64,000 nt of DNA from Calothrix sp. PCC 7507 (GTDB lineage: Bacteria > Cyanobacteriota > Cyanobacteriia > Cyanobacteriales > Nostocaceae): NCBI RefSeq assembly GCF_000316575.1, contig NC_019682.1, positions 248,001 through 312,000 of the forward strand. The letters are read 5' to 3'. Under the pieces are notes generated by a model, which had not been told where the DNA came from, searched no databases, and saw only the letters and a program-made list of their open reading frames with translations. Shown piece after piece: positions 26,903-36,771 of this stretch. A program made the position numbers and the translations under genes. How positions within the stretch are numbered: position 1 is the stretch's first letter; the number at the start of each line of letters is the position of its first letter.

Positions 26903-29140
26903 ATGATACAAAACCTGCCCTTGATGTTCTTGCCTCTACTGGCTGCACAGAAAGCAGCAGGTGACGGTTTAATTAAGCCTCTTGGTCATCATGAGCTATT
27001 GTTGGTACTGATACAACTGTCGCTGCTGCTGTTGGTAGCGCGGGGACTGGGCGAACTCATGCGCCGAATTAACCTCCCACCTGTTGTTGGGGAATTACTT
27101 GCAGGTGTGCTGCTTGGCCCTTCGCTGTTTGGTTTATTGCTACCTGATTTACAAGCAGACATCTTTCCCAAAAGCCAAGAACAGTCTAATTTACTTTCGG
27201 TAATTTCTTGGTTAGGGGTGTTATTTTTGCTAATTGTGACTGGGCTAGAAACGGATCTAAAACTGATTCTCCGTAAGGGGAAAACCGCTCTACTGATTTC
27301 ACTGGGCGGAATTATTGTTCCCTTTATTACAGGATTTGGCCTAGGCTGGTTATTGCCAGATAATTTTTTAGCCGAGCCAGAAAAGCGCCTGGTATTCAGT
27401 TTGTTCATCGCTACAGCCATGAGCATTTCCGCAGTACCAGTGATTGCTAAGGTGCTGATGGACTTGAATTTGATTCGCCGTGACATTGGTCAAGTTACCC
27501 TAGCAGCTGGGATGACTGACGACACCATCGGCTGGATTTTGCTGTCTGTGGTTTCAGGTTTAGCTAGCAGCGGTAAATTTGATTTTGGGACAATTTTTCA
27601 CTCAGTGAGTGCGGCGATATTGTTTCTAGCTATTTCCTTTACCATTGGACGTACCATCGTAGACCAGATTTTCCGGTGGGTTGACGACTATATTGGCGGT
27701 GTCGCTGCGAGTATTTCGGTGGTGCTGATTCTGTCGCTTGCAGCCGCAGCCCTCACCCACGCCTTGGGTTTGGAAGCAGCATTAGGTGCTTTCGTGTTGG
27801 GGATTTTGGCTGGACAATCCCGCCGCTTTAGCAATGAAGCGGGACACATGCTAGAAGTTTTTACAGCAGGGTTTCTCGCACCAATTTTCTTTGCTAGTGC
27901 TGGCTTGAAAGTTAACTTGCTGACGTTGTTGGTACCACAGACATTTATATTTGGCTTGATTGTGCTGACTGTCGCCTGTGTGGGTAAATTTACAGGTGCT
28001 TATATTGGTTCCCGTGTTGGTGGTTTGAGCCATTGGGAAGGCTTGGCGATGGGTTCGGGGATGAATGCGCGTGGGGCGATGGAAATCGTCGTCGCCACAA
28101 TTGGTTTATCCTTGGGCGTTCTCAATCCACAAATGTACTCGATTATTGTCATGGTAGCGATCGTCACTTCCCTAATGGCACCTCCTTTTTTGCGCTACAC
28201 TCTGTCAAAGGTAGTCATGAGTGAGGAAGAGGCTCAACGCCTAGAGCAAGAAGAGCAAGACAGCCGTAGTTTTATCAAGCAAATCCACCGTGTTCTCTTG
28301 CCAACTAGTGGGGGACCGAATATCCAACTCGCAGCGCAGCTAGTTGGTTATATGGCTCACCAAAATTCAATAGAAGTCACGGCTTTATATGCCCAGAATA
28401 AAAAACAGGCTCAAATTAAAGATACTACCGCCGAGCAAGCTCTCGACTTAGTTACTGAAGAAATGCAACTACCTGCGGATACAACCTTACAAACAAAAAC
28501 AGAATCTGGACGTAGTAAAGCCGAGGTGATTTTGAATGAAGCGAACAAAAGCTACGACTTAATTGTATTGGGAGCATCTGAACCAATGCGTCCCCAGAAA
28601 GCGTTGTTCAATTTGCTGGTGGATAGAGTAGTGCAAGATGCCCCTTGTGCAACTATGGTGGTAAAGTCGCACCTTCCCCAACCCGAAGGCGAAATCTGCA
28701 AAATCGCTCAACAAAAGCTGAAAAACATCCTAGTGCCTACGGTGGGGTCAGAATATAACAAAAATGCTGTAGAGGTGGCAAGTACGATCGCAGCTCAAAC
28801 AGGAGCATTAGTCATGATTGTGAATGTAATTAACTTACCCCAAGTTGAGTACATTCTCTATGAACAGCGATCGCTAATTCCCGTCAAAGAAATTGCCCAC
28901 AATCTTCTAGAACAGCAAGCAATAATTGGGCGCAGTCTGGGTGCTGATGTCAAAACCTATATTCTTCAAGGTAGTAGTCCAGATAGAGAAATCCTCAAAT
29001 TTGCCCAAACCAATGAAGTTGACTTAATTATTCTTGGAAGTCAAATCCGCATGGTTACAGGTCGAGTTTTCTTTGGTCACAGAGTCGATGCTATCCTCAG
29101 TAAAGCCCATTGTCCAGTGGCTGTAATTACAGTACCCTAG
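26903..29140 (+). CDS. CPA2-family cation/proton antiporter with two universal stress domains
   Basis: 745 residues. The first 430 form about 12 transmembrane helices of the Kef/NhaS type, with GLGELMRRINLPPVVGELLA, ATAMSISAVPVIAKV, LAAGMTDDTIGW and GMNARGAMEIVVA, which are conserved in CPA2 antiporters. Two UspA-like domains follow (about 465-600 and 610-745); the second has DLIILGS and the first DLIVLGAS, near the nucleotide-binding motif. Role: monovalent cation/H+ exchange, perhaps regulated by nucleotide. It is a well-known cyanobacterial architecture. The ion specificity is not shown by the sequence. Confidence 0.9.
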   Translation: MIQNLPLMFLPLLAAQKAAGDGLIKPLGHHELLLVLIQLSLLLLVARGLGELMRRINLPPVVGELLAGVLLGPSLFGLLLPDLQADIFPKSQEQSNLLSVISWLGVLFLLIVTGLETDLKLILRKGKTALLISLGGIIVPFITGFGLGWLLPDNFLAEPEKRLVFSLFIATAMSISAVPVIAKVLMDLNLIRRDIGQVTLAAGMTDDTIGWILLSVVSGLASSGKFDFGTIFHSVSAAILFLAISFTIGRTIVDQIFRWVDDYIGGVAASISVVLILSLAAAALTHALGLEAALGAFVLGILAGQSRRFSNEAGHMLEVFTAGFLAPIFFASAGLKVNLLTLLVPQTFIFGLIVLTVACVGKFTGAYIGSRVGGLSHWEGLAMGSGMNARGAMEIVVATIGLSLGVLNPQMYSIIVMVAIVTSLMAPPFLRYTLSKVVMSEEEAQRLEQEEQDSRSFIKQIHRVLLPTSGGPNIQLAAQLVGYMAHQNSIEVTALYAQNKKQAQIKDTTAEQALDLVTEEMQLPADTTLQTKTESGRSKAEVILNEANKSYDLIVLGASEPMRPQKALFNLLVDRVVQDAPCATMVVKSHLPQPEGEICKIAQQKLKNILVPTVGSEYNKNAVEVASTIAAQTGALVMIVNVINLPQVEYILYEQRSLIPVKEIAHNLLEQQAIIGRSLGADVKTYILQGSSPDREILKFAQTNEVDLIILGSQIRMVTGRVFFGHRVDAILSKAHCPVAVITVP

Positions 29141-29300
29141 GTAGGTCATTTGTAATTGGTCATTGGTCAAGAGTCAGGAGTTATTTCCCTCGCGTCTCCC
29201 ATCTCTGCCTATAGCAAGATTGCCTGATCCCAGCGACAATTATTGAGGCAGAGTTACTTAAATATTGGCTTCATATAGCTGAAACCAGGAGGAAAGAGTC

Positions 29301-30302
29301 GTGAAAGCAGTCTTGATGACAGCACCGGGTAGTCCCGGAGTGTTGCAATTACAAGAAATAGCAAAACCTACACCAGGAAATACAGAACTTTTAATCCGCC
29401 TAGTAGCCGCTGGTGTCAACCCCATTGACACCAAACTCCGTAGCCGAGGCACTTTCTACCCTGAGCAAATGCCTGCTATTTTAGGATGTGACGGTGCTGG
29501 TATCGTCGAAGCCGTAGGTGATAGTGTGCAGCATTTTCGCCCAGGAGACGCGGTGTATTTTTGCTATGGTGGCATAGGATCACACCAGGGAAATTACGCA
29601 GAATATACTGTTGTTGATGAGCGGTTTGTGGCGCGTAAACCCGCTTCTATATCCTTTGCAGAAGCCGCCGCCGCGCCTTTAGTGTTAATCACCGCTTGGG
29701 AAGCTTTATACGAACGGGGAAGATTAGAACCCAGAGAAAAAGTTTTAATTCATGCGGGTGCTGGTGGTGTCGGACATGTAGCCATTCAACTGGCGAAACT
29801 CAAAGGTGCTGCTGTCGCCACCACAGTCAGTTCACCGGATAAGGCGAATTTCGTCAAGCAACTCGGTGCTGACGAAGTAATTTTTTACCAACAAACTGAC
29901 TTTGTACAAGCAGCTTTAAATTGGACTGGCGGCGAAGGAGTAGATTTGGCTTTTGACACCGTCGGCGGCGAAACCTTTCAGAAAACCTTTCCCGCAGTGC
30001 GAATATACGGCGATATCGTGACGATTTTGGAACCAGTCGCCAATACAGTTTGGAAAACGGCCAGACTCCGGAACCTCCGCATCGGCTTAGAATTAATGCT
30101 GACACCGATGTCACTAGGAATCACAGAAAGTCTCCAGCATCATGCAGAAATTCTCACACAATCTGCCGCTTGGATTGATGAAGGTAAGTTAAAAATCCAC
30201 GTCAGTCATCAGTTTCCCCTCGCAGAGGCTGCAAAAGCTCATCAATTACTGGAAACTGGATCAATCACAGGTAAAATTGTTCTGCTGATTACTGATGAAT
30301 GA
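29301..30302 (+). CDS. Zinc-independent MDR-family (quinone oxidoreductase-like) dehydrogenase
   Basis: 333 residues with a GTG start at 29301 and AGGAGG at 29287-29292. It has an N-terminal GroES-like domain (ILGCDGAGIVEAVGD), the NAD(P) site motif VLIHAGAGGVGHVAIQLAK, and C-terminal ITGKIVLLI. Zinc-ligand Cys residues of alcohol dehydrogenases are absent, as in quinone oxidoreductases. Likely an NADPH-dependent reductase of quinones or reactive carbonyls. It is followed after 9 bp by the pentapeptide protein, possibly in one transcript. Confidence 0.85.
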   Translation: MKAVLMTAPGSPGVLQLQEIAKPTPGNTELLIRLVAAGVNPIDTKLRSRGTFYPEQMPAILGCDGAGIVEAVGDSVQHFRPGDAVYFCYGGIGSHQGNYAEYTVVDERFVARKPASISFAEAAAAPLVLITAWEALYERGRLEPREKVLIHAGAGGVGHVAIQLAKLKGAAVATTVSSPDKANFVKQLGADEVIFYQQTDFVQAALNWTGGEGVDLAFDTVGGETFQKTFPAVRIYGDIVTILEPVANTVWKTARLRNLRIGLELMLTPMSLGITESLQHHAEILTQSAAWIDEGKLKIHVSHQFPLAEAAKAHQLLETGSITGKIVLLITDE

Positions 30303-30311
30303 TAAACCAAT

Positions 30312-32555
30312 TTGCATAAATCATATTTTAAACGCAGAGGTACACAGAGGTTAAACGCAGAGGGGCACAAAGGTTTTCCTCAGCGAACCTCGGCGCTTTC
30401 CTCAGCGATACTCTGCGTTTTAATCATCTTCCTTCTTTTTCCTCTACCCGCTAGCGCCGCGCAACCAGAACGTACACCTCTAACCATAGAAATATTGCAA
30501 GAACGACTGCAAACACCAACGCTACGCGAGGGTAATTTGACAGTAGATTTGCGACAGATGGTAATTGATTTACGACCAGAAAATACCAGCTTTCGTGATA
30601 CTTTTTACCAAATGCTGCGAAAAGAATTGCAAAAGACTGGTGGTAAAACTTTAGGTTTAGACCTCAGTTTTTCTCTGATTCTAGGGGATTTTGTCGGTCG
30701 TGACTTAGGTTTAAAAACACCTCTTTATGATCAATCTCTTGCCCCTATTTTCACCACAACTGAACAAGAAGAATTAGAACGTCTACGCCTCGTTTGTTTG
30801 GAAGCACTGGCTATTGATTTACCAGATTCTCAAGATTGTCGATCGCTTCTGGGAACTCAATCAAATGCATCTAGTGACATCAGCGTTTTTCGTGGTGCTT
30901 TGACGTTGGTACAAACTCGCTTCAATGGGGAAGTAAAGTTTGCAAATACGTTCTTTCTCCAGTCAGTAGATGCTCAAGGTGCAACCTTTATTCAACCTAC
31001 TAATTGGGCAGAAACTAGATTTAGCCGTGCTGTTAGCTTTAGCAGTGCGACATTCAGGCAGTTAAGCAATTTTAAAGGTAGTATTTTTTTTAATAAAGCT
31101 AATTTCAAACAAGCCCTATTTCAAGAATTTACTGATTTTCAGGGCAGCATATTTGTAGATAATGCTAGCTTTAACCAAGTGAATTTTAAGCAATTAGCTA
31201 AATTTACTAGTGTGCAATGGCAAGGTAATGCTGATTTTTCTGATGTGCATTTTACTAATCAGGCACAATTTACTAAAGCTAATTTTGAGCAGTTACTTTT
31301 ATTGATAGAAACGACTTTTGATCAAGCTGTGAGTTTTCGGGAAACGCAATTTAATCAACCGATAAATTTGCGGGGTGCTAGCATTCTCAATCAAGCAGAT
31401 TTTAGTGATGCGAGGTTTGCTAAGGAATCTTGTTTAAATGTACCTGGTTTAACTTTTAACTCTAACCAAGCGAAAATTTTAGGTAATCCCGGTCAAATTG
31501 GTAAGATATTTTGTGTGCCGACACTGCAAGGTAATCAAAATGTTTTACGGAATTTGGGGCAAAATTTTCGACAACAGCAACAAATTAGCGATACTAATCA
31601 GCTAGAGTACACCAAGCAGCGATTGCGATTCATAGAATTAACTCGCCTTTTGGTGGCGACAAATATTAATAGTGCTTCTATTGCCAATTTGCAAAAACTG
31701 GGTTTTTCCACAATTCAGGCGCAAGAAATTATTCAACGCCGTATAGTCAAACTATTTCGTAATAGCAGCGAGTTACTGACTTTAGCAGATATTGATTTAG
31801 AAATATACACCAAATTGAGCGATCGCCTAGTTGTCAGCGAACCTCTTTCTCTCGGTGGGTGGTTGTTACAGGCTTGGGGGTGGTTGGCTTTGAGTGTTTT
31901 GCTGCTGTTGAGTGGATACGGGACAAATTTTTGGTTAGTGTTTGGCGTCGGAGGAGTAGCGATCGCTTTTTTTGGCTTACTATTTTGGTTAGTCGATCGC
32001 TACCGTCGCTGGCGTCCTGTAGCAATTGTTCCTACAGTCTCCGAAACAATATCCATCTTAGCTAGTTTTAGCTTCCTGACATTTTTTAGCTTATTAGCCA
32101 TATTTCGTAATTCCGAACAGCCTTGGCTGACATTAGGATGTCTTTTCATTATTATCATCCCCGTACCAGTGGCTTTATTGTGCCGACTCTACCAACAGGG
32201 ACGTTATCACGACTTGATGGACGTTTCCTACTTCACAGAAGATGGTACGATGCGGCAATTAAGATTACTAATTGGGCGTTTACCTGTGATTCCCAGAAAT
32301 CAGACTTTCCGGGAACGATATATGCCACTATTGAGCGATCGCAATTGGAACTGGCTCAACTATTATGACTTTAGCCTCAACAACCTCGTGAGATTAGGAT
32401 TTAACGACATTCGGATGCGAGACGAACACCTACCTGGGATCATCGCTACATTGGCTTGGTATGAATGGAGTCTGGGTGTACTCTACATCACCCTAGTCTT
32501 GTGGACTCTCTCTCGCACAATTCCCGGATTGAACTTGCTGATTTATCTCAAATAA
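30312..32555 (+). CDS. Pentapeptide-repeat membrane protein with repeat-derived N-terminus
   Basis: About 747 residues. The frame has no ATG at its 5' end; the only early start codon is TTG at 30312. Codons for residues about 5-40 come from a CGCAGAGGxACACAGAGG repeat (30330-30425), which also helps encode the hydrophobic signal-like segment AILCVLIIFLLFPLPASA. An exported region follows, then a pentapeptide-repeat stretch about 205-375 (e.g. FNGEVKFANTFF, FKGSIFFNKANF). A domain with about four transmembrane helices follows (about 520-640, 715-745). Function unknown. The true start is uncertain; translation could begin at TTG or a codon not visible. Confidence 0.72.
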   Translation: MHKSYFKRRGTQRLNAEGHKGFPQRTSALSSAILCVLIIFLLFPLPASAAQPERTPLTIEILQERLQTPTLREGNLTVDLRQMVIDLRPENTSFRDTFYQMLRKELQKTGGKTLGLDLSFSLILGDFVGRDLGLKTPLYDQSLAPIFTTTEQEELERLRLVCLEALAIDLPDSQDCRSLLGTQSNASSDISVFRGALTLVQTRFNGEVKFANTFFLQSVDAQGATFIQPTNWAETRFSRAVSFSSATFRQLSNFKGSIFFNKANFKQALFQEFTDFQGSIFVDNASFNQVNFKQLAKFTSVQWQGNADFSDVHFTNQAQFTKANFEQLLLLIETTFDQAVSFRETQFNQPINLRGASILNQADFSDARFAKESCLNVPGLTFNSNQAKILGNPGQIGKIFCVPTLQGNQNVLRNLGQNFRQQQQISDTNQLEYTKQRLRFIELTRLLVATNINSASIANLQKLGFSTIQAQEIIQRRIVKLFRNSSELLTLADIDLEIYTKLSDRLVVSEPLSLGGWLLQAWGWLALSVLLLLSGYGTNFWLVFGVGGVAIAFFGLLFWLVDRYRRWRPVAIVPTVSETISILASFSFLTFFSLLAIFRNSEQPWLTLGCLFIIIIPVPVALLCRLYQQGRYHDLMDVSYFTEDGTMRQLRLLIGRLPVIPRNQTFRERYMPLLSDRNWNWLNYYDFSLNNLVRLGFNDIRMRDEHLPGIIATLAWYEWSLGVLYITLVLWTLSRTIPGLNLLIYLK
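30330..30425. repeat. CGCAGAG-type repeat overlapping the pentapeptide-protein 5' end
   Basis: AAACGCAGAGGTACACAGAGG and TTAAACGCAGAGGGGCACAAAG face TCAGCGATACTCTGCGTTTT, giving an inverted structure. A related piece lies at 54430-54463 after guaA. It sits where the start codon of the downstream gene would normally be. Confidence 0.75.
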
Positions 32556-32591
32556 ATCCCTCAGGACTGACGCAACTGGCACAAAATACTT

Positions 32592-32655
32592 GTAGGGTGT
32601 GTGACGCTACGACAAAACTCTGTACATAGACTCAGGACTTATAGCGTCACGCACC
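32592..32655. repeat. Dispersed repeat related to 850-916
   Basis: GTGTGACGCTACGACAAAAC then TCTGTACATAGACTCAGGAC and GCGTCACGCACC match, in inverted orientation, the segment at 850-916. It fills most of the 110-bp gap between the pentapeptide protein and the glycosyltransferase that converges on it. Confidence 0.7.
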
Positions 32656-32665
32656 ATTCTTGACT

Positions 32666-33811
32666 TCAGCTTTCAATGACAGAATCGTAAATGCTCATTA
32701 ACTGTTTGGCGCTGGCTGATGTAGAGTAGTTATCTGTCACCCATTTTCTGCCAGCATTGCCAAGCTGCTGACAATATTGTCGATTGTGAAGTAGCGCGAT
32801 CGCTGATTTAGCCATCCCTTCAATATCTGCAACATCGTGTAATATTGCAGTTTTACCATCCACAACCGCCTCTATCATTGCAGGAATTTTTGAGCCAATT
32901 ACGGGAAGTCCAGCTGCATTAGCTTCTAACGCTACCACCGGTAAATCTTCATGCAAAGAGGGCAACAAAAATATATCACACTTACTCATTAATAATGGCA
33001 AATCTTCACGCGCACCCAACAAATACACCGCATGATCGAGTTGGCGCTGAGTTATACTCCTTTCAATTACTGTGTGCAGTGGTCCCTCTCCCACTAATAG
33101 TAGCTTTGCTGTAGGAATATGTTTTAAAACTAGTTTAAATATAGATAGCAATCCCAAATGATTTTTTTGTTCTATGAAGCGTCCTACATGAAGAATAATC
33201 GGGACATTATCTAACCAACCAAAAGATTTGCGAAAAGCGTGACGTTCTTCAGGTGTTGATAAATCGGGGATAGCGATGCCATAGTTAAGTACACAAGGAC
33301 GTTTTGGCAATTTGGTTATCTGTGAATCGAGGCTATTAATAACTCCTTGAGAACAACCTGTGATTAAATGAGAATGACGAACTGCATATCTCACACTAAT
33401 TTCTGCATAAACTGAGCGCATTTGCCGGATAATAGTGAGGCGATTCAAAGGTTTCTGCATACCGATATTATTTTTATGAAAAGAAGTGATAGCCGGAATT
33501 CCTAATTGGTTGGCTACCCACACAGGTAAGCCACTATATATTTGCAAATGGTTGTGTAATATGTCATATCCTCCCTCTTGGAGTATTTGTCTGAGTTGTT
33601 GAGCGAATATGGCTTGATTAATACCTAATGGACAACAAATAACCTTAGCATTCAAATGTTGAGCAACCTGAGCTAATACACCGAGATTTGCTCCTTTACA
33701 ACAAAAGTCTATTTCATATTGAATTCGTGGTATCTCACCCAGCATATAAAGTAACCATTTCTCGACATCACCTTTATTGAAGCTGTTGATTAAATGCAAA
33801 ATCTTTAGCAT
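32666..33811 (-). CDS. GT4-family glycosyltransferase
   Basis: 381 residues with GT-B fold of family 4. N-terminal domain: MLKILHLINSFNKGDVEKWL, DILHNHLQIYSGLP. C-terminal domain: PIILHVGRFIEQKNHLGLLS, AKLLLVGEGPLH, and the donor-binding EDLPVVALEANAAGLPVIGS. It transfers sugar from a nucleotide donor in extracellular polysaccharide or lipid-linked glycan synthesis. It shares strand and class with the GT4 gene at 34058 and the flippase at 35437, forming an exopolysaccharide block. Sugar specificity is unknown. Confidence 0.88.
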   Translation of the reverse strand: MLKILHLINSFNKGDVEKWLLYMLGEIPRIQYEIDFCCKGANLGVLAQVAQHLNAKVICCPLGINQAIFAQQLRQILQEGGYDILHNHLQIYSGLPVWVANQLGIPAITSFHKNNIGMQKPLNRLTIIRQMRSVYAEISVRYAVRHSHLITGCSQGVINSLDSQITKLPKRPCVLNYGIAIPDLSTPEERHAFRKSFGWLDNVPIILHVGRFIEQKNHLGLLSIFKLVLKHIPTAKLLLVGEGPLHTVIERSITQRQLDHAVYLLGAREDLPLLMSKCDIFLLPSLHEDLPVVALEANAAGLPVIGSKIPAMIEAVVDGKTAILHDVADIEGMAKSAIALLHNRQYCQQLGNAGRKWVTDNYSTSASAKQLMSIYDSVIES

Positions 33812-33907
33812 AAAATATCACTTTTTTGAATTAAATTAATGATGCTAAGTAGGGCAACACAAATAACACTAACTAGCCAGGCTCGCCATTTGTTAGGGTT
33901 CCAGGTA

Positions 33908-34014
33908 TATAGCATTTCTCGCCCTAGTGAGGTACATCGGTAAGGGCATGGCACTGCCATGCCCCTACACAGCGTGATATATTTTTGTACTTCATTTGAA
34001 TGGGAAGCGCTATA
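33908..34014. mobile_element. MITE-like repeat between two glycosyltransferase genes
   Basis: Ends TATAGCATTTCTCGCCC and TGTACTTCATTTGAATGGG...GCGCTATA pair as imperfect inverted repeats. The middle has GGGCATGGCACTGCCATGCC, a palindrome like that in 23689-23789. Length about 107 bp, no reading frame. It lies between the two GT4 genes, which are otherwise co-oriented. Confidence 0.65.
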
Positions 34015-34057
34015 TTTATTTTTCGTAACGTAGTTATGTTTACTTCTACCGACTTAC

Positions 34058-35212
34058 TTAGTCTCTCTCAACGGACTGATTAGTGAATTCTGCTTGATAA
34101 ATACTTTGCAGATGTTGTAAAGATTTTTCAATACTCAAGGGACTGTTTTTCAGCAACTTTAAAGCTTCATCTGGGGAAATTATTGATACTGCATAGCGTT
34201 GAGCTATGATTTCTTGTGCCCACTCGGAAGCAGGTTGTGATAAAGATACCCTCTTTAATAGTGGCTTCACTACTTCTACTTCTTGGGGAATCACATCTGC
34301 AAAAATACAGGGTAATCCTGCCGCTTGGGCAGCAATCAATGTTATGCTTGCCTCTTCGTAGAAAGATGGAAACACAAAGACATCCATCGCACCCCGCATC
34401 AGATGAGGTATGTCTAGCCGCCTACCAGCAAAAATGACGCGATCGCCTAAACCCATCTGCAAAACTTGCTGTTTGATGTTTGATTGTAGTGAATCTTCAC
34501 CTACTAAGAGCAGGTACATTTTTGCTTCATACTGGATAACATTTGCAGCAATTTTTAGCAGAAAATCCTGATTTTTTTGCTCGTGGTATCTGCCAACATA
34601 ACCTATCACAAAAGCATCTTCCGGTATTGCAAATTCTGCACGAATAGCGGTGCGATTAATCTCATCAGCAAATGGAGCTAAATCAATGCCATAATATAGA
34701 ATTTGCCACCGAGAATCAGTTTCCCATTCTTCACCAAACAAATTCATTAATGCATTGCGGTTACATCCCAAACCATGAGTAGCATAACGCTCAATCCATC
34801 CTTTCATTAAACTAAAATACATCTGCCTGGTAAATGCCGTCTGATGCTCAATTACAGAAGTATCAATATGGCTATGAGCAATGCAAGTTGAAATACCTCT
34901 CTGTTGTGCTAATCGGAGAATGTAACCACTAAAGTGATGAACATGACTGTGAACGACATCATAGGGGCCATACTTACTCAAAATCTGCCGAAAGTTACTA
35001 GCATATATCCATAGTTGGGATGGATATAGACAAGGAATAATCTGGCTACCAAGAGCAAGAATCTCTTCATCATAAATACAAGATTGAGTCGTATGCACTA
35101 AAAAGTCCATCTGAAAACATTCACGATCAATGTGTCGCAAAATGTGCATCAGCCAAGTTGCAATTTCACTCCGATTCATTTCCCCAACAACATGAAGGAT
35201 TCGTGTTCTCAT
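34058..35212 (-). CDS. GT4-family glycosyltransferase
   Basis: 384 residues, GT-B fold. N-terminal domain has YDVVHSHVHHFSGYILRLAQ with the acceptor-side His motif; C-terminal domain has VIGYVGRYHEQKNQDFLLK, MYLLLVGEDSL and SFYEEASITLIAAQAAGLPC near the donor site. Related in order and architecture to the gene at 32666 (both start with MxKILHx or MRTRILHVVGEMNR). Likely exopolysaccharide synthesis with the flippase just upstream. Specificity cannot be told. Confidence 0.88.
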   Translation of the reverse strand: MRTRILHVVGEMNRSEIATWLMHILRHIDRECFQMDFLVHTTQSCIYDEEILALGSQIIPCLYPSQLWIYASNFRQILSKYGPYDVVHSHVHHFSGYILRLAQQRGISTCIAHSHIDTSVIEHQTAFTRQMYFSLMKGWIERYATHGLGCNRNALMNLFGEEWETDSRWQILYYGIDLAPFADEINRTAIRAEFAIPEDAFVIGYVGRYHEQKNQDFLLKIAANVIQYEAKMYLLLVGEDSLQSNIKQQVLQMGLGDRVIFAGRRLDIPHLMRGAMDVFVFPSFYEEASITLIAAQAAGLPCIFADVIPQEVEVVKPLLKRVSLSQPASEWAQEIIAQRYAVSIISPDEALKLLKNSPLSIEKSLQHLQSIYQAEFTNQSVERD

Positions 35213-35436
35213 AACTTGAACTCACTCCCATTTTCATGTGAAGCAAAAAGCATCCAAAATAGACTGTTTGTAGAAGTTGGGAAAGGCGAAAGGAATTGAA
35301 TTTTCCCCTTAACCTTTATAAAAGGTTCAACGAATTTAGCAAGAGTATTATCTTTGTGGAAAGGCAATATGAGTAGAGGGGTCTGATACCGTTGCAATCA
35401 TTTTGCGTGTCAGTTACTTGTACCGATAACTGTTCA

Positions 35437-36693
35437 CTAATTAGTTTGACTCTGAAGTCTGTGGAGAGAATGATGAATTACTACACAACTCATCACAGCC
35501 TGCACTGTAGCTGCTAAACTTAGAGCGATCGCTGCTCCGACTAATCCCAGTTCTGGTAATAACCAAACACAAGCTATGGAAGAGATACTCACCACAGTAG
35601 TAAACAAAGGTATTTGGATAAAAAATTGCCCAGTTGCAGTCATTCCATAGCCGAGAAAAGACGATATATAGCTAATTCCAGCAGCAACCATCAGCCAAAT
35701 AAACACATTTGTCTGCTCTGCATACTCAGGTTGATACAATAGAGTTAGGATCTGTTGTCCAGCTACCAGCGCCATTAGCACACCTATTCCACCAAGCAAA
35801 ACAGCGATTCTTACCAGCTTAAGTAGAAGCGTGCGGAAGGCTATGACATCTTGGTTTGCATAATATTTAGTTAGTCTGGCAATACTTGACTCACCTAATG
35901 CACTCACTACCATACTTCCTATCACCATCAGGTAGGCTATGGCTGCAAAAATCCCCAGTTCTTGTTCTCCTAAATATTGGGCAATAAAGTAACGGGGAAT
36001 ATTAGTATTGAGTGCAATTAGCATCGACATTAACCCCAAGGGTAAACACAGTAATATCAGCTTAATTAAGCTTTTTAAATGCCAACGAGGTTTCACTTTC
36101 AAAGCCTGCTTGAGCATCATGATGCCATTAGGAATGTCGTAACCTAGTAACACTGCCGCTAAAGCAAAGACCAACCCTATAACTCCCCACAAAATACTCC
36201 CAGATGAATATACTCCAACAAACAATAGCGTCAGGGATAAAAGACCTTTTATAATGAGCGATCGCACAATTAAATCTGTATCTTTATGCTGTTGTATCAG
36301 TCCATAAAATAGATCACTAATAGACTCCAATCCCTTAGCAACACCCACTAAAAAAATAACTATAGATGTTTCCCAGCGATATCCTCCTAATATGCTAATA
36401 ATTGTAATGACTAACAGCGCTAAAGTTGATGAAATCAACCTAAGTCCTAAATAATCGCTAAAACAATACTGTTTTTTTGTCTCTGTTATTTGTACAGACC
36501 GTAGTTGTAAATTCGTCAACATAAATACAGGTGCTGTAATCGCTATTCCCAGAGCAAACTGCCCTACCATTGCCGAACTACCAAATTTAGCTAACACCAT
36601 GAGCATCCCCCACTGACAAGCTGTATAAACAGCATTACCAATAAATGTCGATGAAAGATGGCAGTGTAGCCTAAGTAATTTATTCTGTTGCAT
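35437..36693 (-). CDS. Polysaccharide flippase (Wzx/MATE-like membrane transporter)
   Basis: 418 residues, almost wholly hydrophobic with about 12 predicted transmembrane helices. It belongs to the oligosaccharide flippase / polysaccharide-biosynthesis family (e.g. FGSSAMVGQFALGIAITAPV near the N-terminus, YYANQDVIAFRTLLLKLVRI in the middle). Such proteins move lipid-linked sugar units across the membrane. It heads the minus-strand run with the two GT4 genes, which supports the role. No catalytic residues are diagnostic, so assignment rests on size and hydrophobic pattern. Confidence 0.8.
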   Translation of the reverse strand: MQQNKLLRLHCHLSSTFIGNAVYTACQWGMLMVLAKFGSSAMVGQFALGIAITAPVFMLTNLQLRSVQITETKKQYCFSDYLGLRLISSTLALLVITIISILGGYRWETSIVIFLVGVAKGLESISDLFYGLIQQHKDTDLIVRSLIIKGLLSLTLLFVGVYSSGSILWGVIGLVFALAAVLLGYDIPNGIMMLKQALKVKPRWHLKSLIKLILLCLPLGLMSMLIALNTNIPRYFIAQYLGEQELGIFAAIAYLMVIGSMVVSALGESSIARLTKYYANQDVIAFRTLLLKLVRIAVLLGGIGVLMALVAGQQILTLLYQPEYAEQTNVFIWLMVAAGISYISSFLGYGMTATGQFFIQIPLFTTVVSISSIACVWLLPELGLVGAAIALSLAATVQAVMSCVVIHHSLHRLQSQTN

Positions 36694-36771
36694 TCGTAAA
36701 AAATTCCCTTTTTTGATAACCCAATTTTGGCAACTTCAACGCAACATAAATTGAACACAACTTATGTGATG

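Noticed and set aside
35209-35397. 62-codon minus-strand frame upstream of the glycosyltransferase
   Set aside because: No recognisable features; the four bases of overlap with the gene downstream are not enough support.
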